Assembly: GCA_038227745.1 (NCBI GenBank)
Contig: JBBRPS010000631.1
Span: 1-6,268 of the forward strand
DNA length: 6,268 nucleotides
DNA from: DASPXY01 sp038227745
GTDB taxonomy: Bacteria > Planctomycetota > Planctomycetia > Gemmatales > Gemmataceae
Direction of reading: 5' to 3'
Part shown: positions 1 to 5,277 of the stretch, in pieces
Layout of the letters: the number at the start of each line of letters is the position of its first letter
Numbering within the stretch: position 1 is the first letter of the stretch
Position numbers and translations under genes: made by a program
Notes under the pieces: model-generated
Seen by the model: the letters and a program-made list of their open reading frames with translations, nothing else
Database searches by the model: none
What the model was told of the DNA's origin: nothing

Positions 1-566
1 ACCCACTGGTGCTGGTAAGCGAGGTCGCTGGGCAGGTCGATCTTGAAGGGGGCCTGGACGTAGAAGAGGGCCTCGGTCTTGTCCTTGACCGAGATCTGCG
101 TGATCCGCAGCGGGTAAACGAGTTTATCGCTCGTGAACTGGAAGCGGGTCGGTGTCACTTCGTCGGCGTAGGAGCCGTCCTTGTTCTTCTTCATCTGCAT
201 GGTATCGATCTTCATGACGGTGAAGACCCACTTCTTCTGCACGTAGTGGTTCAAGGTCGCCTCGTCGCCGCTGTAGCTGTACTTGTTGTCCTTCAGCCAC
301 TTGAACAGGTCGTCGGCGCGCTCGGCGCTGATGATCTTGTAGTCCAGCGACCCCACCACCCCCACCTCCAGCACCACCACGGTCGGCTTCTTTAGGCCGG
401 CGCGTTCCGGCTCGTCGGCGTCCGGCCGGCCGCCGCGGCCGAGCCGGTCCAGCCTACCCGCCCCCGATTTCTCACCGCTGCTCTTGAGGTGGGAAGCTTG
501 TGTCCGGCATGCCGGCGCGATAGGATCGGTTAGGATTCTGGGCCGAGAGTGTCGCTCGTTCGGCAT
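1..566 (-). CDS. DUF2330-like protein, C-terminal half; runs off the left edge, N-terminal half apparently missing
   Basis: The minus-strand frame is open from the left edge to its only in-frame ATG at 566-564. The part below about position 395 reads as convincing protein (VVVLEVGVVGSLDYK, DDLFKWLKDNKYSYSGDEA, KLVYPLRITQISVKDKTEAL), a pattern I recognise from the C-terminal half of DUF2330 proteins, usually exported proteins of unknown function. Positions about 396-479 encode a Gly/Arg/Asp-rich linker that fits the middle of such proteins. Positions 480-566 encode Arg/Pro/Ser-rich residues with no signal peptide and no similarity I recognise, and are probably not genuine coding sequence. The usual N-terminal half, with its signal peptide, is absent. 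Either the gene is truncated near 470-480, or translation starts at a non-ATG codon such as one of the GTGs at 372-380. The stop codon lies outside the window. The family call is moderately sure; the start and intactness are not. Confidence 0.55.
   Translation of the reverse strand, partial: MPNERHSRPRILTDPIAPACRTQASHLKSSGEKSGAGRLDRLGRGGRPDADEPERAGLKKPTVVVLEVGVVGSLDYKIISAERADDLFKWLKDNKYSYSGDEATLNHYVQKKWVFTVMKIDTMQMKKNKDGSYADEVTPTRFQFTSDKLVYPLRITQISVKDKTEALFYVQAPFKIDLPSDLAYQHQW
498..536 (+). promoter_or_regulatory. possible weak promoter / short direct repeat upstream of the DUF4365-like gene
   Basis: TTGTGT at 498-503 is followed after 17 bp by TAGGAT at 521-526, a spacing that fits a housekeeping sigma factor although the match to consensus is poor (3/6 and 4/6). 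TAGGAT recurs at 531-536, making a direct repeat with a 10-bp period, about one helical turn, which could also be an operator half-site pair. It lies about 50-90 bp before the start at 587. This is only a candidate. Confidence 0.15.
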
Positions 567-586
567 CCCGGGGTTGGTTCGCCAGC

Positions 587-1078
587 ATGACCAAGCAGGA
601 CCAGATAGGCCACCGGGGGGAGAACCTCTTCACCGTGATGATCACCCGACGGTGTGAGAACCGCATGTGGTTTTTCGAGGTGATGCTCGGAGAGAAGTAT
701 CCGACGATCGATTTTCATGTCGATCTTCTGGAACCGACGACTGAGAAGGCGTACTGCTTCGTCCAGGTGAAAGCGACAGCCAAGGGCTATTCGGGCATGG
801 GGGCGGGTCGGAAGTTGAACGTCAGAGTGTCGAAAAAAGACGTGCAGAGGTTGAGGAAGATCCCGGCGCCAACTTACGTGGTCGGAATCGACGTCACGCC
901 AGCGATGGGCCAGGGGTACATTATCGCCATCGATCGGAACGTGACGACAGCGGTCACGGGGCTGCCCACAAGGCATCCGCTCGACTGCAGGGCGATCAAG
1001 AAATTGTGGAAGGAGGTTGACGCGTACTGGAAAGCGAGAGACATGCTCATGGCGAAATCGATGTTCAGTCTTTTGTGA
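587..1078 (+). CDS. DUF4365-like protein with a PD-(D/E)xK nuclease signature
   Basis: The 163-residue protein has the layout of the DUF4365 / restriction-endonuclease-like fold. An N-terminal helix carries GENLF (E12). A strand follows with TIDFHVDLL (D42, with D46 nearby), then the strand FVQVKAT (Q60, K62), a PTYVVGIDV strand at about 95-103, a hairpin GQGYIIAID, and a C-terminal helix RAIKKLWKEVDAYW. E12, D42 and QxK match the E-D-(E/Q)xK metal-dependent nuclease pattern, so DNA or RNA cleavage is plausible but not proven. There is no signal peptide or membrane segment, so it should be cytoplasmic. No strong Shine-Dalgarno precedes the ATG at 587, and no alternative start looks better. 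It appears lower in GC than the flanking genes, which hints at horizontal acquisition. It probably forms an operon with the next gene, 11 bp downstream. DUF4365 proteins have no settled function. Confidence 0.75.
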   Translation: MTKQDQIGHRGENLFTVMITRRCENRMWFFEVMLGEKYPTIDFHVDLLEPTTEKAYCFVQVKATAKGYSGMGAGRKLNVRVSKKDVQRLRKIPAPTYVVGIDVTPAMGQGYIIAIDRNVTTAVTGLPTRHPLDCRAIKKLWKEVDAYWKARDMLMAKSMFSLL

Positions 1079-1089
1079 GATTATGACCC

Positions 1090-1578
1090 ATGAACCGACC
1101 ATTGACCGAACTAATTACGCACCGCGTCCGTGCGCTCGCTTATGTGGCACTCACCAGGCGCGAGGACCTGTTGGTCACGGATGTGACCGAACAGGGAGAG
1201 TTGGACCTGATTGCAAGAATTGCTCCACCGCGTGAAAGACAACTACGGTTCCTGGGAGTGATCTTGAGAGGGACCGCGAAGTCACTCGGCGCTGAGGACG
1301 CCTCGAAGGAGTTGAACGCCTATTTCCGTCAGACTGGGAAAAACCGCGGCCCCGTCCAATACCCGTTTCCGGTCATCGCGCTGATTTTCTCGATGGAGAA
1401 CGACGAGGGGTTCTACGACTGGAGAAGTCGGCCTTTTCTCGGAGAGGGACGGACACCGAAAATGGAGACGAAGCCGTCTCTCGAATGCAAGAGCTTCACC
1501 AGGGACGATCTGGATGAGGTCGTCGAACGTAGTAATGAGTGGTATGACGCTTTGTTCTCGTTTTTTGCTTCCGAGTAG
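1090..1578 (+). CDS. unrecognised protein, probable degenerate partner of the upstream DUF4365-like protein
   Basis: I do not recognise a named family for this 162-residue cytoplasmic protein, but by eye it follows its neighbour's layout. HRVRALAYVALTRRE aligns with the N-terminal helix, GELDLIARI with the TIDFHVDLL strand, FLGVILRGTAK with CFVQVKATAK, YPFPVIALIFSMENDEGFY with the PTYVVGIDV strand and GQGYIIAID hairpin, and a closing helix DDLDEVVERSNEWYDAL with the neighbour's Trp-containing helix. In that alignment D39 matches catalytic D42, but E12 becomes R14, Q60 becomes I58 and K62 becomes R60, so nuclease activity looks lost. Similar length, order and 11-bp spacing suggest divergence after duplication, with a partner, inhibitor or binding-only role as inference. 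Shine-Dalgarno is weak; translation may be coupled to the upstream stop. The stop at 1576-1578 is in the same frame as the protease remnant that follows. Confidence 0.6.
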   Translation: MNRPLTELITHRVRALAYVALTRREDLLVTDVTEQGELDLIARIAPPRERQLRFLGVILRGTAKSLGAEDASKELNAYFRQTGKNRGPVQYPFPVIALIFSMENDEGFYDWRSRPFLGEGRTPKMETKPSLECKSFTRDDLDEVVERSNEWYDALFSFFASE

Positions 1579-1644
1579 CCACATCTCAGCGGCGTCGCGT
1601 CTGCGCCGCCTCAGGCGTACCCCGCCTTTCTGGGAGAAGATGTT

Positions 1645-1881
1645 ATGTCGCCCAAGGCGTGGGAGATCGGGGCCAGGGCGTATCCGCTCATGGACGGCTC
1701 GGTGATCCGCACGCCGGGGACGGGACTGTGGAACCACGTGACGGGCGTGAACCTGGAGAACAACGGCGTGCCGCCGGACGTGTACGTGGACAACACGCCG
1801 GAGGACTTCTTCCGCGGCCGTGACGTCCAGCTCGAACGAGCGGTCGAGGTGCTGCGCCAAGAAGCGGCGAAGGGGAAGTGA
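1645..1881 (+). pseudogene. C-terminal remnant of a tricorn-like S41 peptidase
   Basis: The 78-residue reading frame matches only the extreme C-terminus of tricorn/S41 proteases: YPLMDGSVIRTPGTGLW, then GVNLENNGVPPDVYVDNTP, then GRDVQLERAVEVLRQEA. The beta-propeller, PDZ domain and catalytic Ser/Lys region that should occupy hundreds of residues upstream are absent. The frame is open back to the stop codon of the preceding gene (1576-1578), but residues encoded by 1579-1640 are not convincing protease sequence. A GGGAG at 1632-1636 sits before the ATG at 1645, so the piece might still be translated, but it could not be an active peptidase. It ends at TGA 1879-1881. I read it as debris left by a deletion or insertion whose right junction lies near 1579-1650. 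Confidence 0.65.
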
Positions 1882-1884
1882 GAC

Positions 1885-1902
1885 CACGGAATACACGGAA
1901 TA
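1885..1902 (+). repeat. short tandem repeat, 2 x 9 bp
   Basis: CACGGAATA occurs twice without a gap (1885-1893 and 1894-1902), just after the stop of the protease remnant. It may be part of a larger dispersed intergenic repeat with the adjacent palindrome, but only the two copies are visible here. Confidence 0.45.
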
Positions 1903-1921
1903 TACTCGACGCCGGGCAAGT

Positions 1922-1980
1922 TGACACAAGCCCGACGCGCCAGCGAGGGACCGCCTCGCTGGCGCGTCGGGCTTGTGTCA
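1922..1980. repeat. perfect 27-bp inverted repeat with 5-nt loop; possible bidirectional terminator
   Basis: The left arm 1922-1948 (beginning TGACACAAGCCCGACG) and the right arm 1954-1980 (ending GTCGGGCTTGTGTCA) are exact reverse complements separated by GACCG. It lies between the plus-strand protease remnant (ends 1881) and the minus-strand DUF1501 gene (ends 2014), a convergent intergenic site. In RNA from either strand it would form a very stable GC-rich hairpin. No T-run follows on either side, so a classical rho-independent terminator is not shown. I recall closely similar palindromes scattered in Gemmata-like genomes, so it is probably a dispersed element rather than a site unique to this locus. 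Confidence 0.85.
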
Positions 1981-2013
1981 GGTTATCCCGCGTGCCGTAT
2001 ATTGACCAAACGT

Positions 2014-3402
2014 TCAGGCCAACTCCTCGATCGGCGTGCCGCTCGACAGCACCGCGTGCGGCTGCCCCGCGTTGTCCACATACTGCTGCCGCGTATCGAC
2101 ACCGAGGTGGCGGTACAGCGTCGCCAGCACGTCCTGCGGCCGCTTCGGGTTCGCCTTCGGGAACGCGCCCTTCGAGTCGGACTCGCCCACCACGCGGCCA
2201 CCCTGCACCGGGCCGCCCGCCAGCGCCGCGCTGAACACGTTCGGGTAATGGTCGCGCCCGGCCTGCGCGTTGACGCGCGGGGTGCGGCCGAACTCGCCCC
2301 AGGCGATCACCAGCGTCGAGGACAGCAGGCCGCGCTGGTCCAGGTCCTCGATCAGCGCCGAGTACGCCCGGTCGAAGCGCGGCAGGAAGCCGCGCCGCAG
2401 CGAGTCGAAGCCCAGCACGTGCGTGTCCCACCAGCGCAGGTCCACCGTCACCAACCGCACTCCCGCCTCCACCAACCGCCGCGCCAGCAGGATCCGTTGG
2501 CTCCACGCCGGCGCGCCGCACCGATCCGCAGCCCCCGGGTTGAACGGCGGCAGGAAGCCGTAACGCTCGCGCAGCGCCTGCGGCTCGCGGTCCAGGTCGA
2601 AGGCGTCGCGCGCCGCGGTGGACGTGAGGATGTCCCACGCTTGCCCGTTGTAACGGTCCAGCGCCTCCATCTGCCCGCTCGTGTCGAGGTCGCGGCGCAG
2701 GGTGTCGAAGCTGCGCAGGAGCTGGCGGCGCTCGCCGACGCGCTCGACGGTGACGGCCTGCGGCAGGGTGAAGTTCGGCACGCGGAACGGCCCGGGGACT
2801 GCCGGGTCGGCCTGCGTCTCGAACGGCTTGTGCGCCACGCCGAGGTACGCCGCTCCGGCCCCCGGCAGCATGCGGGGGATCATCACGTACGAGGGCAGTT
2901 GCGGAGTCAAATGGCCGAGCTGGCGCGAAACGATCGAGCCGCAGCTGGGCATGCGGTTCTCGTCGGGGTTCGGCCCGGACGGGTAGCCGGTGAAGCAGAT
3001 CTGATCGCCCGTGGAGTGGCCGGCGTCGTGGTGGTGCAAGCTGCGCACGATCGACCACTTGTTCATGACCCGGCCGCACATCGGCAGCATTTCAGAGAGG
3101 ACGATGCCCGGCACGTTGGTCGGGCGGGTGCCGAACTCGCCGCGGTACTCGACGGGGGCGTTCGGCTTGGGGTCCCACATGTCGATGTGACTGGGGCCGC
3201 CGCGCATCCACAGGATGATGACCGACGGCCGGCGTCCGCTGGTGCTCGCCGCCCCCGCCGCCTGCGCCTCGCTCCGCAGCAAGTCGCCCAGGCTCAACCC
3301 GGTGGCCCCGAGCATGCCCGCGCGCAGGAAACTCCGCCGCGTCACGCCCAGGCTCTGCCGGAACTCCGCACACCCCACCCGCGTCTCGCCGTGCTTCGCC
3401 AT
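2014..3402 (-). CDS. DUF1501 family protein with twin-arginine signal
   Basis: The protein is 462 residues from the ATG at 3402-3400. This start is preferred over an upstream ATG at 3480 because GAGGAA stands about 9 nt before it and it puts a twin-arginine signal at residues about 20-50 (VTRRSFLRAG, a Gly/Leu stretch, then AQAAGA). Export by the Tat pathway is therefore likely. DUF1501 belongs to the alkaline-phosphatase/sulfatase-like fold. Visible motifs are VIILWMRGGPSHIDMWDPKP at about 61-80, HHHDAGHSTGDQ at about 123-133, WWDTH at about 324-328, GEFGRTP at about 369-375, and AGRDHYPNVFSAALAGG at about 381-397. The Asp and His residues in these motifs are candidate metal ligands. The substrate is unknown. 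In planctomycetes these genes usually follow a DUF1549/DUF1553 (cytochrome c-like) gene; none lies beside this one. Length and both ends are normal for the family. Confidence 0.92.
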   Translation of the reverse strand: MAKHGETRVGCAEFRQSLGVTRRSFLRAGMLGATGLSLGDLLRSEAQAAGAASTSGRRPSVIILWMRGGPSHIDMWDPKPNAPVEYRGEFGTRPTNVPGIVLSEMLPMCGRVMNKWSIVRSLHHHDAGHSTGDQICFTGYPSGPNPDENRMPSCGSIVSRQLGHLTPQLPSYVMIPRMLPGAGAAYLGVAHKPFETQADPAVPGPFRVPNFTLPQAVTVERVGERRQLLRSFDTLRRDLDTSGQMEALDRYNGQAWDILTSTAARDAFDLDREPQALRERYGFLPPFNPGAADRCGAPAWSQRILLARRLVEAGVRLVTVDLRWWDTHVLGFDSLRRGFLPRFDRAYSALIEDLDQRGLLSSTLVIAWGEFGRTPRVNAQAGRDHYPNVFSAALAGGPVQGGRVVGESDSKGAFPKANPKRPQDVLATLYRHLGVDTRQQYVDNAGQPHAVLSSGTPIEELA

Positions 3403-3482
3403 CCCACGTTTCCTCGCATCGTTGCCCTGGTGCTGTGGTCCGCCCCCCTTATGGATGGCAGACTCCGAGCGCAATTGCAATT

Positions 3483-3491
3483 ATTGTACCA
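3483..3491 (-). promoter_or_regulatory. candidate extended -10 promoter for the DUF1501 gene
   Basis: Read on the minus strand, 3491-3483 is TGGTACAAT: a TACAAT -10 box (5/6 to consensus) with the TGn extension that can replace a -35 element. No good -35 is seen at 17 bp. A start near 3476 would give a leader of about 70 nt before the ATG at 3402. It sits just downstream of the 3505-3532 hairpin, supporting separate transcription of DUF1501. Confidence 0.35.
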
Positions 3492-3504
3492 GATGGAGTT
3501 CGCA

Positions 3505-3532
3505 AAGCCCACGGGTGGCAACCCGTGGGCTT
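3505..3532. repeat. perfect 12-bp inverted repeat, 4-nt loop; possible terminator after ACMSD
   Basis: AAGCCCACGGGT (3505-3516), loop GGCA, ACCCGTGGGCTT (3521-3532). On the minus strand the hairpin begins 12 nt after the ACMSD stop codon and is followed by only a very short T-run, so it could end or protect the HAO-ACMSD transcript. Its form suggests a dispersed intergenic palindrome of the planctomycete genome. Confidence 0.7.
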
Positions 3533-3543
3533 GCCGTTGCCCA

Positions 3544-4572
3544 TCACCGTGCGAACTGCTTCTTCTTCAGCCCCAGGAACTCGAGGGCCGTGCCACCGAG
3601 CAGCCGTTGCCTCGTTTTCGTCGGCAGGTCGGTCAGCGACTCGATCAGCCGCCCCGGCTCCGCCTCGCCCAGCGGGAACGGGTAGTCCGACCCCAGCGCC
3701 ACGCGCTCCGGACCGACCAGTTCGAGCAGGCGGCGCAGCGCTCCCGCGTCGTGGACCAGCGAATCGACGTAGAAGCGGCCGAGGTAGCTGCCCGGGCTCT
3801 GGTTGCCCGAAACGGCGCACAGGTCCGGGCGACAGTGGTAGCCGTGCTCGATCCGGCCGAAGGTTCCGGGGAAGGCACCGCCGCCGTGGGCGAAGCAGAG
3901 TCGCAGCCGCGGCAGGCGGTCCAGCACACCGCCGAAGATCACCGAGCAGATCGCCAGCGCCGTCTCGGCCGGCATGCCCACCAGCCACGGCAGCCAGTGG
4001 CGCGGCATCCGCTCGCGCCCCAGCATGTCCCACGGATGGACGAAGACGGCCGCCCCCAGCCGCTCCGCCGCTTCCAGCACCAGGACGACGTTCGCATCGT
4101 CGAGGTTCCGGCCGTTGACGTGCGTGCCGATCTGCACGCCGGGGAAGCCCAGTTCGTGTACACACCTTTCCAGCTCGCAAATCGCCAGGTCGGGGGCCTG
4201 CATCGGCAGCGTGCCGAGGGCGGTGAAGCGGCGCGGGTGGCGGGCGACGACGCTCGCCAGATGGTCGTTGAGCAGGCGGGCCAGGTCGTGCGTGTGCTCG
4301 GGCCGCGCCCAGTAGCTGAACATGACGGGGACGGTCGAGAGTACCTGGACGCCGACGCCGGTGCGGCGGCAGTCCTCGAGGCGGCGCTCGGGGTCCCAGC
4401 AGTTGTCGCCGATTTCGCGGAAGAACTGGCCGTCGCGCAGCATGCGGGCGCAGCCGGGGCCGTGGTGCTCGAGTTGGATGAAGCCGCCGTAGCCGTAGCG
4501 CCGCCGCAGGTCCGGCCAGTTCGCCGGCAGGATGTGCGTGTGCAGGTCGATCTTGAAGACACGGACCGGCAC
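3544..4572 (-). CDS. nbaD: 2-amino-3-carboxymuconate-6-semialdehyde decarboxylase (ACMSD)
   Basis: This amidohydrolase-superfamily TIM-barrel enzyme (EC 4.1.1.45) converts ACMS to 2-aminomuconate 6-semialdehyde, keeping it from cyclising to quinolinate. The 342-residue sequence follows human and Pseudomonas ACMSD almost throughout, including WPDLRRRYGYGG, NCWDPE, STVPVMFSYWA, LGTLPMQAPDLA, GFPGVQIGTHVN and LPWLVGMPAET. Zinc ligands appear as H11 and H13 (DLHTH), H179 (FVHPWDM) and D296 (GSDYPFPLG). The catalytic His is H229 (FAHGGGAFP). Substrate-binding arginines are likely R52 and R240. The length is close to the human enzyme (about 336). The start is GTG at 4572-4570, preceded by a GGGGGGA ribosome-binding site that overlaps the TAG stop of HAO, indicating translational coupling. 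It acts in the cytoplasm. The symbol follows the 2-nitrobenzoate operon of Pseudomonas; the substrate source here may instead be tryptophan. Confidence 0.96.
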   Translation of the reverse strand: MPVRVFKIDLHTHILPANWPDLRRRYGYGGFIQLEHHGPGCARMLRDGQFFREIGDNCWDPERRLEDCRRTGVGVQVLSTVPVMFSYWARPEHTHDLARLLNDHLASVVARHPRRFTALGTLPMQAPDLAICELERCVHELGFPGVQIGTHVNGRNLDDANVVLVLEAAERLGAAVFVHPWDMLGRERMPRHWLPWLVGMPAETALAICSVIFGGVLDRLPRLRLCFAHGGGAFPGTFGRIEHGYHCRPDLCAVSGNQSPGSYLGRFYVDSLVHDAGALRRLLELVGPERVALGSDYPFPLGEAEPGRLIESLTDLPTKTRQRLLGGTALEFLGLKKKQFAR

Positions 4573-4586
4573 GGCGGTCCCCCCTA
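4573..4586 (-). promoter_or_regulatory. ribosome-binding site overlapping the HAO stop codon
   Basis: On the minus strand the stop TAG (4586-4584) runs straight into GGGGGGA and then CCGCC before the GTG start of ACMSD. The G-rich tract both decides the GTG start and places ribosomes ending HAO at the ACMSD initiation site, consistent with coupled, near-equal production of the two consecutive enzymes. Confidence 0.7.
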
Positions 4587-5108
4587 CGCCTTGACCGCCA
4601 CGGGCACCTCGTGGACCGCGCCGCAGGACTTGCAGCGGCGCAGCTCCTCACTGCCGTTGAAGCGCTCGATGATCGGCCTGAGCTGCTTACTCAGGTCTTC
4701 GAGGTGGAACGCCTCGTCGTGGACGACCGCGCCGCAGCCGCGGCAGTACCAGCGCATGTGGTCGTCGGCTTCGGCCGGCCGGGCCTGCTCGATGACCAGG
4801 CCCACCGTGTTGGCCGGCCGCTGCGGCGAGTGCGGGACGTTGGCGGGCAGGAGGAAGATTTCGCCCTGGCGGATGGGGATGTCGCGCGGCTTGCCGTCCT
4901 CGATCACCTTGAGGACGATGTCGCCCTCTACCTGGTAGAAGAGCTCCTCGCCGGGGTTGACGTGGTAATCGGTGCGCTGGTTGGGGCCGCCAACCACCAT
5001 GACCATGAAGCCGCTGTTCCAGACCATCTTGTTGCCGACGGGGGGCCGCAGCAGGTGGCGGTTGTCGTCGATCCAGCGCTGCAGGTTGAACGGTGCGAGT
5101 ATCGGCAT
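4584..5108 (-). CDS. nbaC: 3-hydroxyanthranilate 3,4-dioxygenase (HAO)
   Basis: This cupin-fold Fe(II) extradiol dioxygenase (EC 1.13.11.6) opens 3-hydroxyanthranilate to ACMS, the substrate of the next gene. It has 174 residues from the ATG at 5108-5106, which has GGAGGG six bases upstream and gives the family-typical N-terminus PFNLQRWIDDNRHLLRPPVG; a longer frame to 5189 runs into repeat DNA and is rejected. Iron ligands are H49 and E55 (DYHVNPGEELFYQVEG) and H93 (NVPHSPQRP). R45, R97 and E108 match the substrate-contacting residues of the Cupriavidus enzyme with a constant offset of two. The C-terminal rubredoxin-like metal site of bacterial HAOs is complete: C122/C125 (YCRGCG) and C159/C162 (RCKSCG). 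It is cytoplasmic. The leader upstream (about 170 nt) holds a large palindromic repeat. Confidence 0.96.
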   Translation of the reverse strand: MPILAPFNLQRWIDDNRHLLRPPVGNKMVWNSGFMVMVVGGPNQRTDYHVNPGEELFYQVEGDIVLKVIEDGKPRDIPIRQGEIFLLPANVPHSPQRPANTVGLVIEQARPAEADDHMRWYCRGCGAVVHDEAFHLEDLSKQLRPIIERFNGSEELRRCKSCGAVHEVPVAVKA

Positions 5109-5146
5109 GATGGACCCTCCGGCCGCTTGCGGCTCAGCCCTGGCGG

Positions 5147-5241
5147 ACAGGATTGTGGGGCAAGTTGGTAACTTGCCGTCGCCCGGCAAGTTGGTAACTT
5201 GCCGTCGCCCGGCAAGTTACCAACTTGCCCCACAGTCCTGT
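5147..5241. repeat. triple palindromic repeat inside a 31-bp long inverted repeat
   Basis: Three 19-bp units stand in a row: GGCAAGTTGGTAACTTGCC at 5159-5177 and 5185-5203, then the inverted form GGCAAGTTACCAACTTGCC at 5211-5229. The spacer GTCGCCC follows both the first and second units. Each unit is itself a hairpin (8-bp arms, 3-nt loop). Units 1 and 3 with their flanks form 31-bp arms, 5147-5177 and 5211-5241, complementary except for one mismatch. It lies between the hutX stop (5278) and the HAO start (5108), both minus strand, so it would be transcribed as a terminator, attenuator or RNA-processing structure. It is probably a dispersed Gemmata-type intergenic element. Confidence 0.85.
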
Positions 5242-5277
5242 TCGGTAGTTCTTGGAAGAGGTTCAGGGCTCCACTTC

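Noticed and set aside
9..395. 128-codon plus-strand frame opposite the DUF2330 fragment
   Set aside because: It is a His/Val/Leu-rich antisense shadow; the minus strand carries the recognisable DUF2330 sequence.
530..1102. 190-codon minus-strand frame opposite the DUF4365-like gene
   Set aside because: It is an Arg/His-rich shadow with no recognisable motif; the plus strand has the coherent nuclease-fold pattern.
1912..1924. GGCAAGTTG shared with the 5159-5229 repeat units
   Set aside because: The match is only nine bases, without the second palindrome arm, and may be chance.
3403..3480. N-terminal extension of DUF1501 to the ATG at 3480
   Set aside because: It would put 26 unlikely residues before the Tat signal. 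The ATG at 3402 has a good ribosome-binding site, and the candidate promoter lies just beyond 3480.
1921..4938. A 1005-codon open frame on the plus strand
   Set aside because: It lies antisense to the well-supported DUF1501 and ACMSD genes and reaches into HAO. Its translation is low-complexity Arg/Ala/Gln-rich sequence, a by-product of the high GC content and codon bias.
5109..5189. N-terminal extension of HAO to 5189
   Set aside because: The added 27 residues are encoded by the palindromic repeat, and the ATG at 5108 has GGAGGG at ideal distance and the family-typical N-terminus.
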